Source: Spirodela intermedia
Taxonomy: Eukaryota > Streptophyta > Magnoliopsida > Alismatales > Araceae
DNA length: 64,000 nt
NCBI GenBank assembly: GCA_902729315.2
Contig: LR746269.1
Location: 4,170,001-4,234,000 of the forward strand
Reading direction: 5' to 3'
Made by a program: the position numbers and the translations under genes. The notes below the pieces were generated by a model that saw only the letters and a program-made list of their open reading frames with translations, did not search any database and was not told the DNA's origin. This document shows positions 12,901 to 24,706 of this stretch, piece by piece; position 1 is the first letter of the stretch, and each line of letters begins with the position of its first letter.

Positions 12901-15900
12901 TGTTGCACGTAACAGAATACTGATCATAATGTATTTTATTTTTCATTCATACTTGAGAGATTGCATTCGTTTTTCCTTTTTTGTCTGATTCTTCAGTCTT
13001 TTTTTGATCCTAAGAGCTCTTAGTTCTGAGAAAAATTAGACAGCTAACATTTGTTCCTTGGGTCAATCCAAAAATTTGGATTCTCATTTTTTATAGGATT
13101 GCAAGTGGGGCTATTATTATCCTGATTGGAATGACTGGCAGATTATTTGAGTTTTATGCCAAAAGAGATAAGCTTTGGTCGTGCATTGTTGGTCCCTCAG
13201 TAGAACCATATAAGAAAAAGCTCTTCTGGTTTCAGGTATAGGATGTGATTTTTTCTGCTTATTACCTACTGCAAAATATTTTTTACATAATATGTAATAA
13301 GTTTTGGTTCGATAGGTGATAATGGTTTTGCTATCATCGGTTATGGTGTGGGTGTCCACTTCCCACAGATCTCAGAAGAGAGGACTGCTTTTATTGCATC
13401 AGATAATTAACTGGTTCCTCACAGGTAGACGTAGCTCTCTTCGAGAATCTATTCTGCAATTGTTTTTTCATGGTTGACTGTAAGATCGATGTCATTAATT
13501 CAATCTCAATAGGTCCTCCCCTCTACATATTATTTGCCGCTAATTTGTCTGAAACGAAATCTAGTATTAGCCTATAAATGTGATGATTCTTTTAGTTTCT
13601 GATGGCATCACTTAATCACGATCTTGGTGATTGCATGTGACTAGTTAGCAAACTAGGCACATTAAATTAAACTTATCCAAATAGAGGTACCCAACTTATC
13701 TGCTGATTTCATTTTTACTGTGAACTGGTCAGAATAATCTTGCTTAGATCTTTTTATTTGGAGAAAGTTGCCTTTCACTAAGTTTGGTTAAGGTCCATCA
13801 ACATATGAATTGATTGCCGAAATCATGGTGATGCATGGATCACAGCGCCTGGAAGAAAATATTCTAGAAATTCCTGTGTATAAATGTATTGTCATTTCTA
13901 TATGGCCGAGTTTATAGTTTGCTCGCACATTGCATCCTGAGTTTTGTTTCTCATTTGATGAACAAGTGGGTCAGTGACACCTGTGCTTTTATTTTTCTGA
14001 TATTAGCGTAGGAAATCTCAACCTTTCTTACAAGTAGCTGAAATGTCTCTAGTTGGGGTAACATGAACTTTCTATTTGTTCAAAAGATTTCTTGACTTCT
14101 GTAAAATATGAAATTGTTTGAAGCAAGCTTGCACTGACAGTTCTTGTTTTGCTTTAAATGTTCTTACCTTTTGACAGGTGTTTCTATTTTACTACCGTTA
14201 CTATCATCAAGCAACCTCCTTCCACGCCTCACTTCTATATTTTTGGGTTTTGCTCCCCCATTTCTTCTACTGTGTATAGGGTAATCCTTCTTTATATTTT
14301 CTGCTTTGAAGTACATATCTTCAATTTTGGCTTCTTATGATTCTGATTCTTGTATTTTCATGTTCATGAGAATCCAGTTATGAAGCAGTCTTCTACAGTG
14401 CGCTTTCTCTTGTTCTTCTGGGATGGATATTAGTCGAGTGTATAACTCTTAATTCGACCACCATCACTCAAGTCGAAAGTGTGGAGGAGAAGTTCAACCT
14501 CAAAGATAATGAAAGATGTCTTCGCCTTTCTGACTTAAGAGTTCCATTAATTTTTGTAAGCCATCTTTTACGTTCCTCAAAATTTGCTGTCTAGTTCACA
14601 TTTTCTTTTCATTTGTCCAAAATTCAGTGAGAACTTTAATCACAAGATTGAAATATTGTCCTCATTGAATGTAGAATGACTTTTACCACGAGAAGAAGTC
14701 AGATTTCTCGTTGATTTCATTTTCCTCAAAATTGGTCACTTTTGTTCTCCTCCCATCCTCTCTACATGCATTAGATCCAAAGGTCCACCGCAAGTCATCT
14801 AGATACTAAAAATCATTTCTGAAAGGCAAAACAGAAAATGGAATAAATCAAACTCACCTGAAGTCATTGTCAATCACCACTGACTCCTGGTCTGCTGACC
14901 CTCATGGCATCCACAGCCACCTGGAAAGTAATGGATTCAGGGTTAGAGGTTTAATTCGAATTTATAAAAAAAATCTTCGTTTGGTGTTTTCTTGTGTGCA
15001 TGCCTTTTCAAAAGAAATATCTTTATATGCATTATAAAATTATGAAATAAATACCCGTATTTCTTCTTTTTTTATGTGTTGGGATTTTCTAAGATGTTCT
15101 GAAATGTGGTTCAGGATTATAGGCGATGTTGAATCATCATATTGAACATAGAAATACTATTTGTCACCAGGTAGTCATTGTGAGGGGTGCTATTCCACAG
15201 GGCTGTCAAACCCAGTGTTTCATTTGTCTATTAGGTAGTAAGGCATCACGTCCAACATAGGAAGCAGATTCTGTGGAATTCCGTGGAGCCTTCAAATCTA
15301 GTATTCATTTCTTAACTCCTATTTGTTCCAAGGGTGCTAAATCCAGACTCAAATGATGTTCTTTCTTGGTGGCATTTTTGTGGTCAGTCTTCTGCAGCAA
15401 GCGTATTTCCTGGAATTTTGCTTCCCGTCAGTTTCCATGGCATGTAGAATACGAAGGTCTGATATACCTTGCTAATGTGCAGTATGATGAGACGGGGATG
15501 CCTTAGGCTCTGACAATCTCTTCTGGGAAGGGGAAATGGTGATTTATCATTGGAACATGGAGACACCCTAGGTTGACTACATCCCAAGGTTCCATTCTAC
15601 GCAAGGGTGGTGAAACCTGAGGTTATTAGGTGCTTACCTTGATTGTAGTTGAGAGTTCCTCTGAATTTATGCACGTTGAGGCAACAGTAATCCCTCTTCG
15701 TGATTTGAGAATTTTCTTATGTGCATTGTGGAATTGTCGTTGTGATTCCATGTATGGAGCTTAATCTGATGGATGAGCTACTGGGCATTATTAATCAGCA
15801 GTCAGAAAATCCTTACTTAACTCAGAGGACACTAGATGTGCTTTGTGTTGTATGTGATATATTACATCAAATGTGCTATCTTGATTAGCCAAAATTTTGA

Positions 15901-18900
15901 AAGATACTCTTCTGCCTTTAACTGGGTATCATTGTGCCGCGTTAAACTTTACTCAATTCTTCTGGATGGCAAAATAATGCATCTTCCCTAATTTTGAGTC
16001 GCTCTTGCTTGTACTATCAAATTTCGTTGCAGATGGTATATTTTTCTGTACTAAAATCGTGCATAAATAACTTGCAGATGGTGTTGTTTAATGTTGCTTT
16101 TTTTGGCACGGGTAACTTTGCAAGTATTGCGAGCTTTGAGATTTCATCAGTTTATAGATTCGTCACGGTATTCAGTGTAAGCATAAGTCTCTTGCCTTCT
16201 TTTTGGTTAAATACAGCTAGATGATGTTGCCTCTGACTGAACTTTTCTCAATGCAGCCATTTTTCATGGCAGCGTTGCTCATTTTCAAGTTATTCATTCC
16301 GTTCATGCTTGTGATGTAAGGACTTATTTAAGCGTGTCTATGTCCTGTTGTTCTTTTGAGTCTATTGGGAGATGCACATTTAAAATCGTTTTGTTGTACA
16401 GATAGATGTGTATAATTGCTTGAATTAATAATATTTTATTCTGAAATCTCTGTTCATTCTGGATTAGTTCACCCAAGCTGACTAGAACAAGTCATTTTCA
16501 GTGAGATGCATAAAGGCTGAGTAGTTTCAATATTCGTAATTAACTATATCCAATGGACCGATATATTAGCTTTTGAACCTCAGTCAAAAGGTCTCATTAT
16601 TTTCATATTTGATGTGTGGTTGTGTATTGTTCAGTTTAGTTAGGAATAACTTGTTTCATTGTTGTTTACAGATGCGTATTTAGTTCAATAACAAAACTAA
16701 TCCATGTTCCAAGAATGGGTTGCTACTTCCTTGTAATTTTGCTATCGGATATCATGACGATTCATTTTTTCTTCCTGGTAAGGATTCTTTCTTTTTTAAC
16801 AATATTTTGTTTTTGAATTCTATTGTATTTATGAACCGTTATGCATCAAAGTTTATATAGCTCTGTGTTGTTCCGTCTAGTGAAAGAAGTTCAAGTATTT
16901 GCTAAAGTTGGAACTTGAACTGGTCATCAGTCATCTGTAAAATACAGGGAATGTAAAAGAATAGCTCCCCCGTTCAAGTAATTAGAAAATGCTCTTCAAC
17001 ATAGGTGGACAAACCATTGTAGGCATTTGCCTGAATGGGTCCGCGCAAATGAAATGAGTTTTCACTCAGAATTATGCATTCACCTTTTCATATTCCACCT
17101 CAGAGAAACCTTGGTTGCACCACTTGCGCTTAGTTTCTATCTTTCAGCTTTGATCTCAACAGTGAATCAGAATATTTTAATGACTAGTATACGACCAGAA
17201 ACTGTCCAAAGTCTTGTCTAGAGTCCGGCCTGTCCAGGTGGACACTTAGTTCACTCGTACATGCCTTTAGCTGCTGGAGAGATTGGGAGAGAAATTCTCA
17301 TCACTATTGTGCAGTGGGTAACATGACTGGATGCTGAAAGTAAACCTTCATTTGGCAAAGACTGTACTACCCACACAACTGCTTGTAAATATCGTTAGTG
17401 TAACCTGAGCTAGCTCTCTCTAACACATATTTGACTCTACAGAGGACCTGCAACCTGAACTTGTCTAATTGAATCTCCATCTGACATCAGGCTCTTCCAG
17501 CGATATTTTCATATCCAACATTGGTGCCCCAATTTTTCTTATCAGATGCTCCGTCATTGCTGGCATTTGATTAAATGGATTGACCCTCGAATTCCATGTT
17601 CACCATCTCCATGAAAAGCCTTAGCCTTCTTTAGTGACTCAGTACAACTCATAGGTGCCGAGAGGTTTTGAAAGTTACAAGATCTCCATGGGATCATCCA
17701 ATGAGTCAGCCAGTAAGTGATGGTTGAGAACTTGTGAATGCCACATCACAGAGGAAATATGCTTTTCCTTGTGAATTTTGTTGTATCACATGTTTTGTCT
17801 GATCTAGTTTGAGTGGTTTTGATCTAACATAGGCCATGCAGAAAGGGAAGGTGCTATCTAGGTATCAATGGCCTAAAGAGAATCCGATCCTTGGAAAATT
17901 AGATGCCTGATTATGTTGACTTAGCGGGCTTAATAGTAGGTAGAACTTGGGTTTAATTATCCTTATTATCTTCTAGTAATGTGATTAGCGTGTCACTTGG
18001 TCTAGCGGTCATGTAACTTGAGAATGGATTTTCGAACTAATATAAGGTTGAGATTGAATGATCCTAGAAGTTAGATGTTAGGATTCTTGAGGTTTTCAAC
18101 GCCAAGTAGCTTCTTTCTTCATTCACGCTGCCTCAGTCTTAGGGCTTTGCCCCATGTTTTAGGGTTTTTTGAAGACCCTTTAGATGCATGCGAAACCTCT
18201 TTTGTGACAGGAGTGATTGAAGATGGTTCTCAATGAATCACATGCAGTTACTGGCTGGGCGGCTTTGAATGTGAATGTAAAAGTATGAATCGAATTTGAT
18301 TCTTTATGAACAAAGCTAGGATCCTTCTGAGACAAGGGCTTTAGTCCAAGACTTCAACAAAGCACTTGTAATAGGAGAAAATACTGATGGTTGAAGTAGT
18401 GATGTGGGTTGTGGAGTATGACACCTCAAAAGAAGGAATAACAACATCTAGAATTCCATAAGAAGAGAAAAAGGGAGAGGCAGTAGAGGAGAGCGTAGGT
18501 GCTCGTTATTCTGTCGGCTAGGTGTCTGAAAGGAAAATTTATCTAATTTTGTCTGACCGAATTCATTTATTTCTTCTAGGAGTTTATTAAAATTGAAAAA
18601 CTGGGAAACTGATTAATTAATCTACAAAGCTAACCAACTAAGCATCATGGGTATGATAACGAACTAACAACTCACAGCCAATCTATTACAGCACGCATCA
18701 AGAAGGCTTCTCCAATAGACTATAAATGAATGAGTGACACGTCAGAGCTAGTCATTGAGTGGGGAAGCGACGTTCTGAACTGCCGCTGAGTTGGCTGAAC
18801 CAAATTAGGAAGCTATCAAGGTGTCAAATATGAGTTGACGCAAATCAAACAAGAATAAACATTTGGAAAAGATTTCTGTCGTATAAATTCATGGAACCAT

Positions 18901-19508
18901 TGTTGGCCATAGATAATTACCCTGGCTTCATAAAAGGAAAACTACCTAGGTTGAATCCCACGATTTATAGGATACTCAACCAAATTAGGAAACTGGCCAA
19001 CAACCTAACCAACATAGGAAAATTACATAAAACCTAACCCTAGTTATAGAGTTTTTCCCACACGAGTCTTGGGTACAAAAAGGGAGAGTGCATGAACGAG
19101 TGATGGCAACCAGGAGAGGCTGCACAAGAATGAACGTGTTTAGGATCTAATTTTCTGTTCTGAAATCAAGGTGTGTTTCATTGGCTATCCAGAATAATGT
19201 TATTTTAGTAATTGTTTTTCCAAAATCTATGAAACTGTTTTTTCGTCACCAATCGAACATAAGTGCTTTACTCTTTTACGGTGTAACTAATAAATCTGGG
19301 TCTTAGTTTTTGACAACATCTCTGCTCCGTTTCAAATCTACAGGTACAAAACACTGGAAGTTGGATGGAAATCGGTAATAGCATAAGTCACTTCGGAATC
19401 ATGAGTGCTCAAGTTGTTTTTGTATTGTTTCTGTTTGCCCTCACTAACATTTACACTAAGGATATCAAAGTCATGTCTTTTCCGTTGGCCTCTCTGAAGG
19501 CTATGTAG
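969..19508 (+). CDS. PIGN: GPI ethanolamine phosphate transferase 1 (PIG-N/Mcd4 family), 18 exons
   Basis: Adds ethanolamine phosphate to the first mannose of the GPI-anchor precursor in the ER (established role of the family). CDS exons: 969-1266, 1419-1610, 1737-1892, 3794-4087, 6777-6994, 7096-7170, 7332-7398, 7807-8129, 10441-10674, 10761-10942, 13097-13235, 13316-13424, 14178-14280, 14378-14555, 16078-16176, 16257-16315, 16672-16777, 19344-19508. They sum to 2997 nt (998 aa) with every phase consistent. A membrane anchor spans about residues 51-68. The alkaline-phosphatase-type catalytic domain shows ADGLRAD (100-106), predicted nucleophile T141 in PTESRPGH, D260 and H264 in [11 protein letters not shown]307/H308 in TADHG, and H316 in GSHGDGHP. 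The C-terminal half is a multi-spanning PigN domain. The ATG at 969 is the first in frame. Intron 1 has a GC donor (1267). Introns 3, 4, 8, 10 and 17 are each about 1.9-2.7 kb. The length fits plant homologues. The gene appears intact. Confidence 0.95.
4638..4723. repeat. Short inverted repeat and triplicated 15-mer in PIGN intron 4
   Basis: A near-perfect inverted repeat (arms 4638-4647 and 4656-4665, nine of ten bases pairing) is followed by three exact copies of GGAACGTCCTGTGAG at 4670-4684, 4684-4698 and 4709-4723. It lies just outside the LTR-like fragment at 4767, on the side where that element's internal region would be. Confidence 0.8.
4754..4990 (-). mobile_element. Copia-type LTR fragment with tRNA-Met primer-binding site, in PIGN intron 4
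   Basis: Read on the minus strand, the sequence ends ...CCTTTCAACA and is followed at once by TGGTATCAGAAGG (4766-4754). The latter is close to the initiator-tRNA-Met primer-binding site of Ty1/copia elements (TGGTATCAGAGC). Upstream on the same strand is a TATTTAAG box-like motif near 4880 that could be the LTR promoter. No gag or pol follows, so this is a truncated remnant. The outer LTR edge is uncertain. Confidence 0.55.
17990..18090 (+). repeat. Possible tRNA-derived SINE fragment in PIGN intron 17
   Basis: TGGTCTAGCGGT (about 17999-18010) resembles a tRNA A box. About 20-25 bases further on, TTTCGAACT resembles a degenerate B box. The pair has the order and spacing of a pol III promoter of a SINE head. 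No complete cloverleaf can be drawn and no tail or target duplication was found, so the call is tentative. Confidence 0.25.
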
Positions 19509-19692
19509 AAAGCTTTGACTTCATCTGTAGAGATCATTATTCACTCAAACAGTGATTGATTATTCGCTTTGATTGACTCGTTGTCTTTTGAATGTTTATT
19601 CAATTGTTGGACTCAATTGTCAGCTGGCTAGACCATTTGACTTGATAAACAATTTTGATGTACCATGATTTTCATAAAAGTTCTTAACAAAA
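19509..19692. other. PIGN 3' flank
   Basis: AT-rich DNA after the PIGN stop codon (TAG at 19506-19508), presumably its 3' UTR and terminator region. It ends where filler sequence of the duplicated repeat block begins. Confidence 0.5.
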
Positions 19693-22373
19693 TAGATGGA
19701 GATAGAGAGTGTCTTAGAGAGCTTCATTCTCAAGTCCATGTAGCAAGAAGAGCCTCTTCATTGTATCTAGTATACTCTCAAAAGTTAGATGGAGATAGAG
19801 TGTGCTTCCGACCCGCTTGCAAGCCGGATTGGCCATCAAGTCCCCTCTTTTTCTATATTTTTATTTTAATTTCTTTTTCTTCATTTGTCTCAAAAATAGG
19901 ACTATAAAAATCATATAAATTTTAATAAAATCACATAATTAACTAAAAATTCACATTAATCAACTAAAAACCACTTTTTATAATTTAACATAAATATAAG
20001 TCTATTTATCATGACTTAAGGTTAAAATTATATTATTCATTAATTATTAACTCATGATAATGAAGACTTATTAGTCGTCAAATTATCTCTAATAATTGTC
20101 ACCCATGGAGTAGAAAAACAATGACTTTACAGATCTTCGGTGGCTGTCACCTGTTAGAGATAAATTGGATGGAGGTGAGACACGTCTTAAGGAGCTTTAT
20201 CCTTAGGCCCATGTAGCAAGATGAGGCTTTTCATTGCATATAGTACATTCTCAGGAGATGACGACTCGTCTCTTAGCGAGTTGTCTTCTTCTCGATGATA
20301 GCTTATTTGTTGATCAATCATAGATGATTTACTTGATAGATTCGTGATTTTTTTATCCAAAATCGTTCAATAATTTTAGTAATAATACTTTGTGAATTAT
20401 ATTGACGAGATTTTTATTAATAATTGAGTGATTTTAATAGCTTAATCATTCATAGGAAATATGTAAGAAAATCATGATTTAATCAAATAAAAATATGAGT
20501 TTAACTCTAGTAAGATTTGAACCCTCTTAATCACCCACTTGTATAAGAGAGAGTGAAATAAGTATGAGAATATCTTTACAGAGTAACATCATTAGGGTAC
20601 CTCCTAATAAAGAAGAAATATTTGAGGTACAAAAATCATTAAAATATTCTAGAGAAATTGTGACTATTAGTTTAGTCCCATATTGATTATATTCCGAATT
20701 TTGAAATGAATGTATAGTAATACAAGATTTGGTAAGTGATGAGTCCCTTTCTCGCATGTGTATGACCACTCCTTGTCTCACGCCCGACTGACCACTAGTG
20801 ACGTGAAAGAGGAGTGACGTACACATGTTCTTATTGGTCCGTCCTTAGCTGCTAGAGCCCCTACTCGTGGCTCTACTTGACTATGCTTCTGACCTATTTG
20901 TGGGCCCAAGAGGCCGGCAAGTTCCCCTCTTTTTCTATATTTTTATTTTATTTTATTTTTCTTCATTTATCTCAATTTTTTTTAATAAAAATTATAGAAA
21001 TTTTTATAAAATCATATGATTAGTTAAAAATTCACATTAATCAACTAAAAACCACTTTGCATCATTTAACATAAATAGAAGTTTGTTTATCATGAATTAA
21101 GGCTAAAATTATATTATTAATTTATTATTAACTCATGATAATGAAGACTTATCAATAACTAAATTAGACTCTCTATTGACACTTTTAAAATGTGTAATGA
21201 TATAATAAAATAATTCTTCCCTAGCAGAACAATGTCTAGGTAGCATGCAATGTGCTTCAACACGTGAAGCACATATGATGGTGTGAGGGTATGTGAAATA
21301 ACTTAATTCAACTCTCTTGGATATCAACAAAACATGTTCAACTAGAATACATTTTTCAATTTCATAATAGGGTTGTGACATAAATTACTTGTTGTATAAT
21401 AAATCACACAAATTTAAATATTTATAAATCTAGAAAATATTAATTTTTAGATATTTAAAATTATTTATAAATAAATATATCAATTATAATTAAATAAATT
21501 TTCTAAAAATAGTAGAAATTTTCTAGGTCGATTATAGGGATATAATTAGGCAATATTTTAGAATTTTTCTAAAAGGCTGTGATTTTTTTAATTTTTAAAC
21601 TAAATGATGAATATCAAATATATTTAAAAATTAAGGAAAAAGGAAAATAAGGCTGTAGATGTCAAGATGACATCAACCCCTAACAAACACAAATCAACAA
21701 AAAATAAAGTGATGTTCAACAATTATTACTTAAATGATTATATATGATTTAATTGATCAAATTAAAATATGTAAAAGTTAGAAGAATCTTAATTAAATGA
21801 AGAATAGTTTTGAAACTTGAAATCACACAAAGTATTACTAAATGAAGTAAAAACTAAGTTGAAAATATGAAAGGTAGAGTTTTAGTCTCGCGACAACGGT
21901 TGTTGAAACACTATGTGTTCGGGATGGTTGTAGTATAATGTCTACGGCCTCAAAGACTCTCCTTAGACATAGACGACTTGGGCATTCATTGGATCTACTT
22001 TTGAAATCTAAAAAAAGATGGTAGAAGTTAAATTAGTTAAAAATAGTAAAATAGAGTTTTAGTGTTGCGACAGTAATGTGTTAGAATCTTGAGAGTTCGA
22101 GAGGACTATCGAACAATATCTACAGTCTCAAAGGCTCTCTTTGGAGAATGACTACGTGAGTAATCTCTAGATCTTTTTATTGAGTTTAGAAATCAATGAA
22201 GTGGGTCGATGAATCATTTTCAATGATTGTTGCCTGATGGAGTGAAAAAATAGTGACTTTGCAGACCACCAACGATTGTCACCTAATGGAGATAAGCTAG
22301 ATGGAGATAGAGTGTGTCTTAGAGAGCTTCATTCTCAAGTCCATGTAGTAAGAAGAGCCTCTTCATTGTATCT
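19693..22373 (+). repeat. Duplicated repeat block, left copy (R1), with filler at its left edge
   Basis: From 19801 to about 22373 this block matches 30794-33366 at a constant offset of 10,993 bp. I counted ten base differences in 19801-20565 and saw none from 20566 to 22348. Its contents are pieces of family A: a 3' end fragment (19801-20073), a middle-to-end fragment (20074-21154), a 219-bp spacer, and a start-to-middle fragment beginning TGTGACATAA at 21374. Both outer edges fall inside family A elements, unlike the right copy. The left edge carries a 92-base filler (19693-19784) matching 33291-33382 and a 15-base filler (19786-19800) matching 33291-33305. The block has no coding capacity and lies between the convergent 3' ends of two genes. 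Confidence 0.85.
21250..21274. repeat. 10-bp-stem hairpin in the R1 spacer
   Basis: ATGTGCTTCA and TGAAGCACAT form a perfect 10-bp inverted repeat around a five-base loop. The same structure lies in the right copy near 32243-32267. No function is assigned. Confidence 0.7.
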
Positions 22374-22386
22374 AATACTTTGTAAA

Positions 22387-22413
22387 TCCTCTCTCTCTCT
22401 CTCTCTCTCTCTC
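22387..22413. repeat. (TC)n microsatellite
   Basis: About 13 TC units just beyond the right edge of block R1 and about 230 bases downstream of the amidohydrolase stop codon. Confidence 0.9.
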
Positions 22414-22643
22414 GCTCGTGTAGGCACAGTAATTGAATGGAGAACAGTAGTTAAAACTTTGGGCGGCATTGTGCCCCAGTATTAACAGCTTTTCACACGC
22501 AGAAACCCAGGTTTCCGCAAACTTTTGAAGCCATCTCAATATCTATACTTGGGTGAATATAAATTGCAGTTTTTCTGGTCTCCAATACAGGTGTCTGAAG
22601 TAAACGGGACACATGTTAGGCAATGAAAAGAAGTAAAAATGTA

Positions 22644-24664
22644 TCAGCTCGAATGATGACTATTTTTCAGAAGGTACTTATGGGCAAAGGCTGCATAAAT
22701 TGCTGCGCCAATGGGGAGGACATCTTCGTCAATGCTGAAGTGCGGGCTATGCGCCGGGTGAACAGAGCCATTCCTCTCATTCCTTGTTCCCACAAGCAGC
22801 ATGGTGCCAGGTATGTGTCTCAAGTAAAATCCAAAGTCCTCACTCCCTGTGAAGCACGGGGACAAATGCACATTTTCCTTCCCTACTACCTCTGTAGATG
22901 CCCTTTTAACCAGCTCATGAATTTCCTCATCATTTACCGTGGGGGGGATTATGGGCTGCTCATTCTCGAAGAAGTCGACCTTGGCGGTGCACCGGTGCAC
23001 TGCTGCCTGCCCTGTGATGACCTGCAGGCGGAGAGGGTCAGAGTCCTTGTCTAAAAGGGTCCAAGGAAGTGGTTTCTTTGCTTTTGATCTAGAGAAAGAA
23101 TCACTGTTCTTCAGTGCTTTCCTGAGAAAATAGTAGTTTACTTTATCCCCTGGTAAATTTACTGTGTTCAGAAGATACCTCTTCAATTCTCTGCTTTAGC
23201 ATGCTGATGCTCTCCTGTCTGAATGCCCGGAAAGTGCCTCCAATCACGGTTGAATCTGGGATGATATTGAATGCATTTCCTCCTTGAAACTTGGACACTG
23301 AAACCACCTGCACAGTTCAAAAAGTCAAATAAATCAGTAAGTATTTATACATATTTCAGTTCTGCAGTGAGGTTACTCATATAGAGGCAGCCTTCTCACT
23401 TACTCAAATCCATGATCCATCCATCCACTGGAGAAGCCCCAATTAGATGCAAGAAAATTTATTTTTTCTTTATTCATTCTCACCGTAGTTCCCCCACCAT
23501 CCACATACCCTCATATTTTCCATAACCTTGCCATGGAAAGACTCACCTGGGAATCCAGGGGGTCCGCTTCTCTGGAAACAAGATTCTGCAGGCTGAGCAC
23601 CGAGGCCGACGCCGCCAAGATGGGGTCAACTGCATGCTGGGGGTTGGCGGCAGGGCCGCCTTTCCCTGTGATCTCTGCCTTGAACTGCCCACACCCTGCC
23701 AGAAACTCCCCCGGCCTGGAGGCCACAACCCCTGTGGGGAGGTTGTAGGCTGTGTGTATGCCAAATATGGCCTCGGCATTGTCTATAGCCCCCTCCTGGA
23801 TCATCCTGCTGGCTCCAGTGCCCCGTTCTTCGGCCGGCTGGAAGATGAGGATCACTGTTCCCTGGGGAAGAATCAGAGGGAGGAAGCAAGTGCGCCACCG
23901 GTGCGTCGTCAGTTCGTTTGATCTCTTCTATTGATGAATCGAATCGTCGTTTCTAGATATGGCTCCTACAGTATCTCCTTTGCTTGTTCACTCTGTGTGG
24001 AGCCACCCTGATTCGATGCAGATGAGGATCTCTGCGGACGGTTTTAGCCGTCATATTATTATTATTATTATTTTTATTGTTATTAGGTCTGAGAACATAA
24101 ATCATGGTGTGGCTATGTTTATCTTCAGGGGAAGTCAGATAGAAAGGCGGAGTGGGAGATGAGTACCCATTATTTTTTAAATATGACGTCATTATTCCGT
24201 AAAATGGGCGAGGTACGATCTTTCACCCACCATGACTCTCCCCAAAAGGAATTAGAATCTGGGCAGACGAGAAAATGAAGGAAATCGCCAGCGACAAGGG
24301 GATTGGAAAGTTTTTACGGACCTTCAATGTGTCCTTGACCTCTTGCAGTATCCTCGCCGCGCCGAGGAGCATGCTAACGTGCGCGTCATGCCCGCATGCG
24401 TGCATCTTCCCGTCCATCTTGCTCTTGTGCTCCCACTCCACCAGCTCCTGCACAAAACCAGACCCTTTTTTAGTCATCACCCACCCCTTCGATACCTTCT
24501 CTCTCTCTCTGTAAGGTTCTAGCGATATGAGGGTAAAATCTGAATACTTCTCTCTCATTTTGTAAGAATATATCTATCACACCGCGAACCTGCTCCCGCC
24601 ATTATCTCCCGGCGTGCTCCCGGCGTGTATCCACCACCCCAATTCTCTCCCTATGTTTCTCTGC

Positions 24665-24706
<42 letters not shown>

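Noticed and set aside
17999-18040. A tRNA gene at the A/B-box-like motif
   Set aside because: No acceptor stem, anticodon arm or complete T-loop can be folded. At most it is a SINE remnant.
20527-20826. A 99-codon minus-strand frame, repeated almost unchanged at 31520-31819
   Set aside because: Its presence in two places reflects duplication of the whole repeat block, not selection on a protein. It lies inside non-coding family A sequence.
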